In this document: positions 6,020-14,793 of the stretch, in pieces | How the letters are laid out: each line of letters opens with the position of its first letter | Position numbering within the stretch: position 1 is the first letter of the stretch | NCBI GenBank assembly: GCA_007571095.1 | Contig: RKSB01000124.1 | Coordinates: 1-14,793, forward strand | Reading direction: 5' to 3' | DNA length: 14,793 bases | Origin: K189A clade bacterium | Lineage (GTDB): Bacteria > Pseudomonadota > Gammaproteobacteria > Pseudomonadales > Azotimanducaceae | Made by a program: the position numbers and the translations under genes | Notes under the pieces: model-generated | The model's input: the letters and a program-made list of their open reading frames with translations, nothing else | Database searches by the model: none | What the model was told of the DNA's origin: nothing

Positions 6020-6997
6020 CTAGCCGGGCAGCAGGTGTGATACCGCATCCCGTTCCTCGATCAACTCAGCCTCAGTGGCTTTCATTTTCTCTCGGCTGAA
6101 CTCGTTTATTTCGATGTCCTGAACAATCTGCCAGTCGCCACCATTGCAGACAACCGGATAGGAGTAGATCAAACCTGGCTCTATACCATAGTTGCCGTCG
6201 CTATAGACTCCCATGCTCAAAACATCTTCGGACCCCAGCATCCAGTCGTGTACATGGTCAAGGGCGGACGAGGCTGCTGAGGCGGCACTGGAAGCTCCGC
6301 GTGCCTCTATGATCGCAGCACCTCTCTTCTGTACTTTGGGAATAAAGTCATTGGTATACCAGTCGGAATCTATCTGATCAATGACACGAGTACCGCCGGC
6401 GGTTGCCCTGTGTAGATCGGGATACTGGGTCGTACTGTGGTTACCCCAGATGCAGACACCCTTGACTTCAGTGGTGTGGACACCCATTTTTTCGGCCAGT
6501 GACGCCATTGCCCGATTGTGGTCCAGCCGAGTCATGGCGGTGAAATTGCGTGGATCAAGGTCGGGGGCATTGCGCTGTGCAATCAGGCAATTGGTGTTGG
6601 CCGGGTTACCCACCACCAGAACCTTGACACCGGGTTTGGCTCGCTTGTTGAGTGCCTGACCCTGTGTCGAGAAGATGGCGGCATTGGCCTCGAGAAGGTC
6701 TTTTCGCTCCATCCCTTTGGAGCGAGGCCGAGAACCCACCAGCAAGGCGTAGTCTATACCCTCAAAGGCAACTTCCGGGTCATCTGTCGGCCGAATATCA
6801 GCCAACAGCGGAAAGGCGCAATCGGCCAACTCCATGCAGACTCCCCTGAGTTGAGGCATGGCCGGAGGAATTTCCAGCAACTGCAGAATAACCGGCTGAT
6901 CTGGCCCCAGCAGACGACCTGCGGCAATCCCGAACAACAGGGCATATCCGATCTGGCCGGCGGCACCGGTCACTGCTACTTGAACTGGCTGCTTCAT
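6020..6997 (-). CDS. mdh: malate dehydrogenase, NAD-dependent, cytosolic type
   Basis: The enzyme interconverts malate and oxaloacetate in the TCA cycle. It has 325 residues and belongs to the cytosolic/chloroplast-like MDH group rather than the E. coli type. The N-terminal VTGAAGQIGYALLFGIAAG (9-27) is the dinucleotide-binding loop. Glu42 at the end of the second strand (LQLLEI) suits NAD over NADP. Active-site residues are visible: Arg92 and Arg98 in GSRPRSKGMERKDLL, Asp159 and Arg162 in RLDHNR, and His187 in WGNHSTTQYPD. The start ATG has AGGAGAAG 8 nt upstream, a strong ribosome binding site. It lies 89 nt after the phosphodiesterase gene on the same strand and may have its own promoter there. 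Confidence 0.96.
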   Translation of the reverse strand: MKQPVQVAVTGAAGQIGYALLFGIAAGRLLGPDQPVILQLLEIPPAMPQLRGVCMELADCAFPLLADIRPTDDPEVAFEGIDYALLVGSRPRSKGMERKDLLEANAAIFSTQGQALNKRAKPGVKVLVVGNPANTNCLIAQRNAPDLDPRNFTAMTRLDHNRAMASLAEKMGVHTTEVKGVCIWGNHSTTQYPDLHRATAGGTRVIDQIDSDWYTNDFIPKVQKRGAAIIEARGASSAASAASSALDHVHDWMLGSEDVLSMGVYSDGNYGIEPGLIYSYPVVCNGGDWQIVQDIEINEFSREKMKATEAELIEERDAVSHLLPG

Positions 6998-7025
6998 CTG
7001 GTACTTCTCCTGGAACTTGACCTCA

Positions 7026-7077
7026 GGCTGTCATTCTAAAACATGAAAGCTTTATGCGTTGAAGAATCAGGACAGCC
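7026..7077 (-). promoter_or_regulatory. possible mdh promoter framed by an inverted repeat
   Basis: On the minus strand TAGAAT (7033-7038) is a good -10 box. TTCAAC (7058-7063) is a weak -35 at 19-nt spacing. GGCTGTC (7071-7077) and GACAGCC (7026-7032) are exact inverted repeats around it, and inner ATTCT/AGAAT extends the pairing with a 3-nt bulge. A palindromic AAAGCTTT sits in the centre. It could be an operator, a readthrough hairpin or both. Confidence 0.35.
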
Positions 7078-7086
7078 GCCGGCGAG

Positions 7087-8325
7087 CTAGAGCAGGGGCA
7101 GAAAAGACTTTCCCTCTGACTGTGCCGGTGGCTCCATGCCGAGCAGGCTGGAGATTGTCGCTGCGATATCGATTGAGTGGACGGCCTGAATGCGCCGACC
7201 CGTCGGCACTCCTCTTCCGATGGCCATGAAAATACCGTTCATGTCGCTGTAAAGTGATGGCGGATAGCCATCCATGCCAAGCCTCCAGCCACGATGGCGA
7301 GCCATTAACCTAAACCCGCTGGCCTGCAAAGCGTTCAACTTGAAGAAAGTGTAGGGTGGTGTCGTTGTGACCACCAGATCACCTGTTCGACTCGAATGCA
7401 CCAGCCTTTTCGAGTGCTCTATTTCGAAGGGACGCTCCACTTTGATATGAGGCACTTGACTCAGCAGTTCAAACGCCTGTTGGCGTAAACTCTCGTCCTC
7501 TATGTATATATTCAGCATCGCCGCACCACCCGTCACTCGAGCCTGAATGCCGGCTTTTTTCAGCATTCCCTTGACATCAATGTTGGTCTGGGCTTCGGTG
7601 AGACCATGATCGCTTACCAGAATCATGGTGGTATTCGCCCACAGCCTTCGTTCATCCAGGCCCTCCATCAGTTGCTGCAGACGACCATCCTTCTTTTTCA
7701 GGCGCTTGACAACCTCAGGGTGCTCAGGGCCTTGCCGGTGAGACAACACATCAACGCCATACCAGTGAGAAACGATCAGACGAGGTCTTTCGTCGAGTGG
7801 TAAATCCAGCCACTGCAAAATCTGACGAACCTCGGATGATTCTCTGGATCGCCTTTTCGAGAAAGGCACTTTGTAAAAACTGGCCGACTGTCCTTGCCAG
7901 GGTGAGCCAGATCCGATCCAGAAATTCACTGCGGTCTGAATGCCCTGACGTTCCGCTGCTGCCCAAAGGGGTTCAGCCATAATCCAGTCCGCCTCGTCGG
8001 CACTGTAATCGTAAAGTCCTCGCTCGCGGTCATAAAATTCGTTGTCTATGATGCCGTGAACGTCTGGCCATGTGCCTGTAACCATCGAGACATGGCATGG
8101 AAAACTGACAGTGGGGTAGACCGGAATCAGATGGTCCGCTCGAATTCCCTCCCTGATTAGCCTTTGGAACCCGGGGAAATCGGCCTTGTCGGGAGCATCG
8201 TGGCGAACTCCGTCGAGAGATATCAGAATAACGGTCGGTTGCAGGGCCAGCAGACGACCTTCCGGCCCGACTGCGAGCCAGAGCAGACAACCCAATAACC
8301 AGCTCCCAAAGCGCAGATTGGGCAT
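7087..8325 (-). CDS. secreted type I phosphodiesterase/nucleotide pyrophosphatase (ENPP-like, alkaline phosphatase superfamily)
   Basis: Members hydrolyse nucleotide or phosphodiester bonds with two zinc ions. From ATG 8325 the product has 412 residues and starts with a signal peptide (MPNLR, then a hydrophobic FGSWLLGCLLWLAVG), so it should act in the periplasm or outside the cell. Metal and catalytic residues are visible: Asp38 (ISLDGV), nucleophile Thr72 (VYPTVSFP), Asp192 and His196 (YGVDVLSHRQGP), Asp239 and His240 (VSDHGLT). The last conserved zinc ligand, normally His in G-x-HGY/W, is Asp352 here (GMDGYPP). The frame extends to a GTG at 8373, but that codon sits in a putative -10 box and would spoil the signal peptide. 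AGGAAGG precedes 8325. The true substrate is unknown. The gene is divergent from gltB and upstream of mdh. Confidence 0.9.
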   Translation of the reverse strand: MPNLRFGSWLLGCLLWLAVGPEGRLLALQPTVILISLDGVRHDAPDKADFPGFQRLIREGIRADHLIPVYPTVSFPCHVSMVTGTWPDVHGIIDNEFYDRERGLYDYSADEADWIMAEPLWAAAERQGIQTAVNFWIGSGSPWQGQSASFYKVPFSKRRSRESSEVRQILQWLDLPLDERPRLIVSHWYGVDVLSHRQGPEHPEVVKRLKKKDGRLQQLMEGLDERRLWANTTMILVSDHGLTEAQTNIDVKGMLKKAGIQARVTGGAAMLNIYIEDESLRQQAFELLSQVPHIKVERPFEIEHSKRLVHSSRTGDLVVTTTPPYTFFKLNALQASGFRLMARHRGWRLGMDGYPPSLYSDMNGIFMAIGRGVPTGRRIQAVHSIDIAATISSLLGMEPPAQSEGKSFLPLL

Positions 8326-8363
8326 GCAAAATCCCGAGCCTTCCTGTTGAGTGAATGGCGCCC

Positions 8364-8372
8364 ATTCTATCA
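8364..8372 (-). promoter_or_regulatory. possible extended -10 promoter for the phosphodiesterase gene
   Basis: The minus strand reads TGATAGAAT, an extended -10 box. It would start transcription about 30 nt before the ATG at 8325, leaving room for the AGGAAGG ribosome binding site. No well-spaced -35 is seen, which is acceptable for an extended -10. Confidence 0.4.
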
Positions 8373-8423
8373 CAACACCGCCACTTCAAAGACTCTGGAG
8401 AGGCGGTTAAACAGTGGCGAAAC

Positions 8424-8452
8424 TTGACCCTGATGCTTGCGAGTGCTAGGAT
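8424..8452 (+). promoter_or_regulatory. sigma-70 promoter for gltBD
   Basis: TTGACC (8424-8429) and TAGGAT (8447-8452) are separated by 17 nt, near consensus in both boxes and spacing. Transcription would begin around 8459, giving a 5' leader of about 233 nt. Confidence 0.55.
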
Positions 8453-8650
8453 TTCCGAATTATTTCCGGCATTGCTTACCGATGCCGTTATCTTGTCTTT
8501 ATGCCCCCTGTAGCAAGCTACCTGAATTCCAAAAGAGCAGGTTCGGGCACTACACTCCTCCGGGAAATCAACCAAGGCATAGTCTGTCTGTCAGTTCGGA
8601 GAGGCTTCTTCGAATCGCTTTAGGGTTGGCTCATTACATAACGGAAGTTC

Positions 8651-8674
8651 AGGGCCTGAACAGGATCAGGCTCT
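8651..8674 (+). promoter_or_regulatory. hairpin just before the gltB start
   Basis: AGGGCCTGA (8651-8659) pairs with TCAGGCTCT (8666-8674), nine pairs with one G-U, around the loop ACAGGA. It ends 18 nt before the gltB ATG. The nearby ribosome binding site is poor (CTGGAAT), so the stem-loop could influence initiation. Confidence 0.4.
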
Positions 8675-8692
8675 GACCGGACTGGAATTTAT

Positions 8693-11600
8693 ATGCGGAA
8701 TCGAAAACAACCCACAGCAAACCTGGTCGAAAAAGGTTCGGTTATTCGGGACGCCCAGGGTCGTCCGACAAGGCAGGGAGCCTACTTTCCAGCACAGGAA
8801 AAGGATAGTTGCGGAGTTGGCTTCATCTGCAACATCAAAGGTCAGCCGTCACGACAAATCATCGAGCATGCGCGTGACATCAACTGCTCCATGACTCACA
8901 GAGGTGGCCAGGGTTACGAGACAAACACCGGAGACGGAGCCGGCATTCTCACAGCCCTGCCCTCAAGGTTCCTGCAAAAGGTCGCCAGCGAAGACCTGGG
9001 GCAGACATTGCCGCCACTCGGCGATTATGGCTGCGGCATCGTCTTCCTGCCTCAGGATGACCGAGAACGCGACTACTGCAAGAGCCGAATAGAAGAGCGC
9101 ATTGTGCTGGCCGGCCAGGAATGTCTGGGCTGGCGGACGATGCCTCTGAATCCTGTAGAAGCGAATTTGGGTCAAGCTTCTCTTGAAGCCATGCCGGCCA
9201 TAGCGATGCTTTTTATAAGGGGCAAGGAACGCAAGCAGAGCGATCTGGAACGCAAGCTCTACCTCATTCGAAAAAGCAGCAGCCACCTGCTGCGTAACGA
9301 CAAAACCCTCACTCAACGCAAAAGTCTTTATTTCTGCAGCCTGTCAACTCGAGTGATCGTTTATAAGGGCATGCTCACGCCCGAGCAGCTGTTTGCATTC
9401 TTTCCCGATCTTGCTGACCCGGCGTTCGAGTCTCATCTGGCCATGGTGCACTCCCGTTTCTCGACCAACACCTTCCCTTCCTGGGATCGTGCCCAACCCA
9501 ACCGCTTTATGAGCCACAACGGGGAAATCAACACTCTGCTCGGCAACAAAAACTGGATGAACGCCCGTCAGGGTGTCATGGACTCCGAACTGTTCGAGGA
9601 CAAGCTTGCGCAACTCTTCCCTGTTATTGAAGAGGACTGTTCGGATTCAGGCACCTTCGATAATGTGCTTGAGTTTCTGCTGATGACGGGACGCAGCCTG
9701 CCGGAAGCTGCAATGATGATGATTCCGGAAGCATGGCAGAACCATCAACAGATGGCGAATGACAAGAAGGCTTTTTACGAATATCACTCCTGTCTGATGG
9801 AGCCCTGGGACGGGCCAGCGTCGATTGCCTTTACCGATGGTCACTATATAGGTGCAGTGCTCGACCGTAACGGGTTGAGACCTTCTCGCTACTACATTAC
9901 CGATGACGATCTGTGCATCATGGCCTCGGAGGTCGGAGTCGTGCGCGTGAGTCCGGAAAAAGTGGTCAGTAAAGGGCGTCTGCAACCAGGCAGAATGTTT
10001 CTGATCGACTTTGAGCAAGGCTGCATGGTGACCGATGAAAGGCTGAAGAAGGAACTCTCCGGACAAAGGCCTTATCGGGACTGGTTGAACAAATACAAGG
10101 TGACCTTGAACCAACTGCCGGCAGGAAAACAGGAGCCGCTGCTGTCCGAAGACGGCCTGTTCAAACGGATGAAGGCCCTGGGCTACACCACGGAAACTCT
10201 CCAGTTTATGCTCCATCCTCTGGTAACCGAGCAGCGCGACCCATTGAGTTCAATGGGTAACGATTCGGCACTGGCGGTACTTTCAGAGCAACCGAGAATG
10301 CTCTACGACTACTTCAAGCAGTTGTTCGCCCAGGTAACCAACCCGGCTATCGACTCGATCAGGGAAGAGTCCATTATGGCACTTGAGTGCTACATCGGAC
10401 CCGAGGCCAATCTGCTTGCGGCAACCGCCAGTCACGCCAACCGGCTGGCGGTGCCTCACCCTATCCTGACCAACGAGCAACTGGCTTCGCTGAAACACAT
10501 GGAACATCGAGGCTGGCGTAGTCGAACGCTGGATATCACCTTCCCTGCAAACACAGGCATTCAAGGTCTGAACAAGCTGTTGGACAGCCTTTGCGACCAG
10601 GCAACAGAGGCCATTGATCAAGGATACAAGCTGCTGATTCTGAGTGATCGTTCGATCACAGCCGACAGAGTGGCAGCTTCAGCCCTGATGGCAGTCGGAG
10701 CAGTTCATCAGCATCTGGTCAAGACTCATGCCCGTACTCGCATAGGCCTGATTGTCGAAACAGGAGAGGCCCGAGAAGTTCATCATCACTGTTTGCTGGT
10801 CGGTTATGGTGCGGATGCCGTCAACCCCTGGCTGGCTTTTGAATCACTCTGGCACAGCCGTCAAACCGGCAGGTTTTTGGGCCATGCCCATCTGCAAACC
10901 GACAAGGATATCGTCAAGGCCTATCTCAAGGGAGTCAGCAAGGGCATCATGAAGGTCATGGGCAAGATGGGTATATCCACTCTTCAGTCCTACAAGGGTG
11001 CCCAGATTTTCGAGGCAGTCGGATTGGCAGACGATGTCATTGACCGTTGCTTCACTGGCACAGTCAGCCGAATACAGGGAGTCGGCATGACTCAGCTGGC
11101 AGAAGAAATGGAGCAAAGACACCGCCTGGGTTTTCCCGACAAGTCATCCGCAAACGTGATCGCACTGCCCAATCCGGGAGATGTCCACTGGCGTCAGGGC
11201 GGCAACGAGCACATGTGGGCTCCGCAAGCCATCAGCCACATGCAGGCAGCCGTCAGAACCAACTCGCGGGAAGCCTGGCAAACCTTCTCTCAACACGCCA
11301 ATCAGCAGGCTACTCGACGTTGCACTATTCGAGGATTGCTCGACTTTGAGTCTGTTCAGGATGCAGTACCGCTGGACGAGGTTGAACCTGCTTCCGAAAT
11401 CGTCAAGCGATTTGCCACGGGTGCCATGAGCTTCGGCTCCATCTCCAAAGAGTCGCACGAAAGCCTGGCCATCGCCATGAACCGAATAGGCGGCAAATCA
11501 AACACCGGAGAAGGCGGCGAGGACGAATCCAGATTCACGCCTGTGTCGGCAGATGAAAACCGTCGCTCGGCAATCAAGCAGGTGGCATCCGGTCGTTTTG

Positions 11601-13309
11601 GCGTGACCATCAATTACCTCAGCAACGCAGATGAACTGCAAATCAAGATTGTTCAGGGTGCCAAGCCGGGTGAGGGCGGAGAGTTGCCCGGATACAAGGT
11701 TGACGAAGTGATCGCCTCAGTGCGTCATTCAACGCCGGGAGTCGGCCTGATCAGCCCGCCACCCCACCACGACATTTATTCAATTGAGGACATTGCCCAA
11801 CTGATTCACGACCTGAAAAATGCCAACCCGAAGGCTCGCATCAGCGTCAAGCTGGGTTCAGAGACAGGCGTGGGAGCGGTGGCTGCCGGCGTGACCAAGG
11901 CAAAGTCAGACCATCTGGTGATTGCCGGTCACGACGGGGGTACAGGTGCCTCTCCCCTGACCTCGATTAAACACGCCGGTCTGCCCTGGGAGCTGGGAGT
12001 CGCCGAAACGCATCACACTCTGGTAATCAACAATCTGCGCTCAAGAGTGGTTCTGCAAACCGACGGCCAGCTTAAAACCGGCCGGGATGTCGCCATGGCC
12101 TGCCTGCTCGGTGCGGAGGAATTCGGGTTTGCAACCGCCCCGCTCATCGCCCTCGGCTGCATCATGATGCGAAAGTGCCATCTGAACACCTGTCCGGTCG
12201 GCATTGCCACTCAGGACCCTGATCTGCGTAGAAAATTTCGGGGGCAACCGGAACATGTGGTCAACTATTTCTTCATGGTTGCAGAGGAGTTGCGCCAGAT
12301 TATGGCCGATCTGGGTCTTCGTACTGTCAACGAGATGGTCGGCCGCTCAGACCTGCTGAAAATTGACTCCAAAGGCCAGCATCACTGGAAGACTCAAGGC
12401 ATTGATCTGAAAGAAATCATCAAACGGGCAGCCGAACCGGACAACTGCCTGGGTGTATACGCCTGCACTCACCAGAATCACAATCTGGATCGGTCGCTGG
12501 ATACTCGAATTATTGAATTGACTCGGAACGCCATCAGCAAAAAGCAACCGATACAAATCGAGCTGCCCATCAAAAACGTTAATCGGACCGTTGGAAGCCA
12601 GCTGTCAAACTACATCATCAGGCAATGCGGCTCCAAAATGCTTCCTGACGACAGTGTCCATATCAAGTTCAAGGGGAGTGCCGGTCAGAGCTTTGGTGCC
12701 TGGCTGGCCAGAGGAGTGACTCTGGAAGTCGCCGGAGATGCCAACGACTATGTGGGCAAGGGCCTGTCTGGCGGACGCATCATCATCTATCCGCCGGCTG
12801 AATCCCGATTCATACCCGAAGAAAACATCATAGTCGGCAATGTGGTGCTTTATGGAGCCACCTCTGGCGAGGCCTTTTTTCGTGGTATCGCCGCCGAACG
12901 TTTCTGTGTTCGCAACTCGGGTGCTCATGTAGTGGTTGAAGGCATAGGCGATCATGGTTGCGAGTACATGACCGGAGGCAGAGTAGTCGTGCTGGGATCC
13001 ACAGGTCGCAATTTCGCCGCCGGCATGTCCGGCGGAATCGCCTATATTTTTGATCCTCAAAACCACTTCAGTGCTCACTGCAATATGGATAGCGTCGAAC
13101 TCGAGGATCTTTGCGAGCAAGAGGAAATCAGGTCAGTCAGGCGAATGATTCAGCACCACTGCGATTACACGGGTTCACGGGTTGCCGCTCGCATACTGGA
13201 GGACTGGGACAGACAACGAACCTGTTTCGTCAAAGTGATGCCGACCGATTACAAGAGAGTGCTCGAGCAGAGAGCACAGGCTCAGGTGGCATCCGCCAGG
13301 CAGGCCTGA
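8693..13309 (+). CDS. gltB: glutamate synthase large (alpha) subunit
   Basis: With GltD this makes NADPH-GOGAT, which turns glutamine plus 2-oxoglutarate into two glutamates. The protein has 1538 residues. A 39-residue propeptide precedes the expected nucleophile Cys40 (KDSCGVGF), the N terminus of the mature class II amidotransferase domain (about 40-440), with RFSTNTFPSWD (about 254) and SHNGEIN (about 273) lining the site. A central domain follows. The FMN/2-oxoglutarate domain starts near 850 and includes MSFGSISKESHE and GHDGGTGASPL. The 3Fe-4S ligands are Cys1156, Cys1162 and Cys1167 (C-x5-C-x4-C). The C-terminal GXGXG domain (about 1280-1470) contains GDANDYVGKGLSGG. The N-terminal region (HRGGQGYETNTGDGAG) looks more like the cyanobacterial/planctomycete type than E. 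coli GltB, by memory. The stop is 6 nt before gltD. Confidence 0.97.
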   Translation: MRNRKQPTANLVEKGSVIRDAQGRPTRQGAYFPAQEKDSCGVGFICNIKGQPSRQIIEHARDINCSMTHRGGQGYETNTGDGAGILTALPSRFLQKVASEDLGQTLPPLGDYGCGIVFLPQDDRERDYCKSRIEERIVLAGQECLGWRTMPLNPVEANLGQASLEAMPAIAMLFIRGKERKQSDLERKLYLIRKSSSHLLRNDKTLTQRKSLYFCSLSTRVIVYKGMLTPEQLFAFFPDLADPAFESHLAMVHSRFSTNTFPSWDRAQPNRFMSHNGEINTLLGNKNWMNARQGVMDSELFEDKLAQLFPVIEEDCSDSGTFDNVLEFLLMTGRSLPEAAMMMIPEAWQNHQQMANDKKAFYEYHSCLMEPWDGPASIAFTDGHYIGAVLDRNGLRPSRYYITDDDLCIMASEVGVVRVSPEKVVSKGRLQPGRMFLIDFEQGCMVTDERLKKELSGQRPYRDWLNKYKVTLNQLPAGKQEPLLSEDGLFKRMKALGYTTETLQFMLHPLVTEQRDPLSSMGNDSALAVLSEQPRMLYDYFKQLFAQVTNPAIDSIREESIMALECYIGPEANLLAATASHANRLAVPHPILTNEQLASLKHMEHRGWRSRTLDITFPANTGIQGLNKLLDSLCDQATEAIDQGYKLLILSDRSITADRVAASALMAVGAVHQHLVKTHARTRIGLIVETGEAREVHHHCLLVGYGADAVNPWLAFESLWHSRQTGRFLGHAHLQTDKDIVKAYLKGVSKGIMKVMGKMGISTLQSYKGAQIFEAVGLADDVIDRCFTGTVSRIQGVGMTQLAEEMEQRHRLGFPDKSSANVIALPNPGDVHWRQGGNEHMWAPQAISHMQAAVRTNSREAWQTFSQHANQQATRRCTIRGLLDFESVQDAVPLDEVEPASEIVKRFATGAMSFGSISKESHESLAIAMNRIGGKSNTGEGGEDESRFTPVSADENRRSAIKQVASGRFGVTINYLSNADELQIKIVQGAKPGEGGELPGYKVDEVIASVRHSTPGVGLISPPPHHDIYSIEDIAQLIHDLKNANPKARISVKLGSETGVGAVAAGVTKAKSDHLVIAGHDGGTGASPLTSIKHAGLPWELGVAETHHTLVINNLRSRVVLQTDGQLKTGRDVAMACLLGAEEFGFATAPLIALGCIMMRKCHLNTCPVGIATQDPDLRRKFRGQPEHVVNYFFMVAEELRQIMADLGLRTVNEMVGRSDLLKIDSKGQHHWKTQGIDLKEIIKRAAEPDNCLGVYACTHQNHNLDRSLDTRIIELTRNAISKKQPIQIELPIKNVNRTVGSQLSNYIIRQCGSKMLPDDSVHIKFKGSAGQSFGAWLARGVTLEVAGDANDYVGKGLSGGRIIIYPPAESRFIPEENIIVGNVVLYGATSGEAFFRGIAAERFCVRNSGAHVVVEGIGDHGCEYMTGGRVVVLGSTGRNFAAGMSGGIAYIFDPQNHFSAHCNMDSVELEDLCEQEEIRSVRRMIQHHCDYTGSRVAARILEDWDRQRTCFVKVMPTDYKRVLEQRAQAQVASARQA

Positions 13310-13315
13310 AAAGAT

Positions 13316-14773
13316 ATGGGCAAGCCAACGGGTTTCAAGGACTATCCTCGACAGGTCATCCCTTACCGGAATGTTCACGAAAGGCTGCTTGACTACCAAG
13401 AAATTTTCACTCCGGCAACAGTAGACAAGCTGCAACTGCAGGGGGCCAGATGCATGGATTGCGGAGTGCCTTTTTGCCAATCCGACGACGGCTGTCCGGT
13501 TTACAACCTGATCCCCGAATGGAATGACCTGATCTATCGCCAGCAGTGGAGGGCGGCTCTTGAAAGGCTGCACTCGACCAATAATTTTCCCGAATTTACC
13601 GGACGTGTTTGCCCTGCTCCCTGCGAAAGTGCCTGTGTATTAGGCATCACAGAACCTCCCGTTACTATCAAGAATATCGAAAAAACCATCGTTGACCGAG
13701 GATTTGAAGAAGGCTGGATTACGCCGCAACCACCGCAGAAACGTACTCATCTGAAGGTAGCCGTCGTAGGATCCGGGCCGGCCGGCCTTGCGGGAGCCGA
13801 TCAGTTAAACAAGGCGGGGCATCATGTGACCGTTTATGAACGTGCCGATCGAATCGGCGGCCTTCTGATGTACGGCATTCCCAACATGAAGCTGGACAAG
13901 GCTGTCGTTCAAAGGCGCGTCGATCTGCTGGCAGCCGAAGGCATCGTCTTCAAGACTCATACGCTGGTCGGCAACAACACAGACGCAGACATTCAACTCG
14001 ACCATTTGACAGCAGAAAACGATGCCATTCTGATGGCGGTCGGTGCCGGCGAGCCAAGAGACCTCGCCATCGAGGGCCGAGAACTCGAAGGCATTCACTT
14101 TGCGATGGATTTTCTGACTGAAAACACCCAGACCCTGCTTGACCATGGCAACCCCGACAGTGCGAAAATTCACGCCGCTGGCTCTGATGTCATCGTCATC
14201 GGAGGCGGCGATACGGGTACCGACTGCATCGCCACCGCACTAAGGCACGGTTGTTCGTCTCTGGTCAATTTTGAAATTCTCGACAGGCCACCCGAGATCA
14301 GGGCGGATGACAACCCATGGCCGCTGTGGCCGAAAATCTTTCGAGTCGACTATGGGCACGAAGAAGCCGCCGCCAGGACGGGAGAAGACCCGCGATCCTA
14401 CTCGCTTTCAGGCAAAAAGTTTGTCGGTGAAAACGGCCGGTTGACCGGTATCGAAACCTGTCAGGTGAGTTGGGAATCCGGCAGACCAGTGCCTGTGGAG
14501 GGTTCAGAAAAGTATTGGAAGGCCGACCTGATACTGCTGGCAATGGGTTTTCTGGGACCAGAACAGAAAGTCAGCCAAAGCAGCGGTCTTGAACTGGACG
14601 CCCGCTCCAATTACAAGGCCGAGTACGGAGATTACCAGACCAGCATCCCCAAGGTGTTTGCAGCCGGCGATTGCCGGCGCGGGCAATCGCTGGTGGTTCG
14701 TGCCATTCACGAAGGCCGCAAGGCGGCAAGACAGATCGACCGCTTTCTCGTCGGCGAAAGCCTGCTGCCTTAG
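13316..14773 (+). CDS. gltD: glutamate synthase small (beta) subunit
   Basis: GltD carries FAD, oxidises NADPH and passes electrons through iron-sulphur clusters to the large subunit. It has 485 residues (about 470 is usual). The N-terminal cluster domain shows cysteines 46, 49, 54 and 60 (CMDCGVPFC and GCP) and 99, 103 and 107 (RVCPAPCESAC). VVGSGPAGLAG (about 149-160) binds FAD and VIVIGGGDTGTD (about 290-301) binds NADPH. AAGDCRRGQSLVV near the C terminus is the second FAD contact. The start ATG is 6 nt after gltB with only a weak AAAAGAT upstream, so translation is probably coupled to gltB. Only 20 nt follow the stop before the window ends, and no terminator is seen. Confidence 0.97.
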   Translation: MGKPTGFKDYPRQVIPYRNVHERLLDYQEIFTPATVDKLQLQGARCMDCGVPFCQSDDGCPVYNLIPEWNDLIYRQQWRAALERLHSTNNFPEFTGRVCPAPCESACVLGITEPPVTIKNIEKTIVDRGFEEGWITPQPPQKRTHLKVAVVGSGPAGLAGADQLNKAGHHVTVYERADRIGGLLMYGIPNMKLDKAVVQRRVDLLAAEGIVFKTHTLVGNNTDADIQLDHLTAENDAILMAVGAGEPRDLAIEGRELEGIHFAMDFLTENTQTLLDHGNPDSAKIHAAGSDVIVIGGGDTGTDCIATALRHGCSSLVNFEILDRPPEIRADDNPWPLWPKIFRVDYGHEEAAARTGEDPRSYSLSGKKFVGENGRLTGIETCQVSWESGRPVPVEGSEKYWKADLILLAMGFLGPEQKVSQSSGLELDARSNYKAEYGDYQTSIPKVFAAGDCRRGQSLVVRAIHEGRKAARQIDRFLVGESLLP

Positions 14774-14793
14774 GATTTATCGCCTTCTTCAAC

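Larger units (their letters stand above)
8374..8692. other. divergent intergenic region with a long gltB leader
   Basis: This 319-bp stretch separates the phosphodiesterase gene from gltB and holds promoters for both directions. After the predicted gltB start of transcription about 233 nt of leader remain, with a hairpin near its end. One plus-strand frame stays open through the leader to 8676, with an ATG inside it, but it has no ribosome binding site or protein-like composition that I would trust. I recognise no known riboswitch. Confidence 0.6.

Noticed and set aside
8437..8676. 79-residue plus-strand frame in the gltB leader
   Set aside because: TTG start lies in the promoter, no ribosome binding site, and composition unlike a protein; kept only as a leader-peptide possibility.
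12605..13120. 171-residue minus-strand frame inside gltB
   Set aside because: Shadow of the well-supported GXGXG domain of GltB.

Overview
The window looks like chromosomal DNA of a gammaproteobacterium. It carries syd, a family largely confined to Gammaproteobacteria, next to a class I aroA, together with a cytosolic-type malate dehydrogenase and a gltB-gltD pair. The species cannot be named from sequence alone; none of the proteins is close enough to a remembered relative. Housekeeping genes have a moderate to high GC content, while one 2-kb insert is visibly AT-rich.

Layout. (1) Positions 1-125 hold five 25-bp tandem repeats that run straight into the hisF start codon; each copy carries its own Shine-Dalgarno and ATG. 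(2) hisF overlaps by 4 nt a gene for a zinc-free quinone oxidoreductase. (3) Positions 1921-3938 look like a small decayed integrative element inserted at the 3' end of a tRNA-Arg(CCG) gene. An 18-bp direct repeat bounds it. Inside are a lipoprotein gene interrupted at a run of nine A, a convergent small basic ORF sharing a bidirectional terminator, a stretch of strong RNA hairpins, and a broken tyrosine recombinase next to the tRNA. (4) Beyond the tRNA come syd and aroA, overlapping by 8 nt. (5) Convergent to aroA, on the minus strand, are a secreted phosphodiesterase/nucleotide pyrophosphatase and mdh. (6) Divergent from the phosphodiesterase, a recognisable sigma-70 promoter and a 230-nt leader precede gltB and gltD, which fill the rest of the window.

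How the genes work together. The chromosomal genes are central metabolism: histidine and purine-linked biosynthesis (hisF), the shikimate pathway (aroA), the TCA cycle (mdh) and ammonia assimilation (GltBD, the glutamate source for transaminations). HisF takes its ammonia from glutamine through HisH, whose gene is not in this window. The accessory content is limited to the tRNA-associated island. The best candidates for something undescribed are the island's slippage-prone lipoprotein, its structured RNA region upstream of the small basic ORF, and the repeated translation-start cassette in front of hisF.
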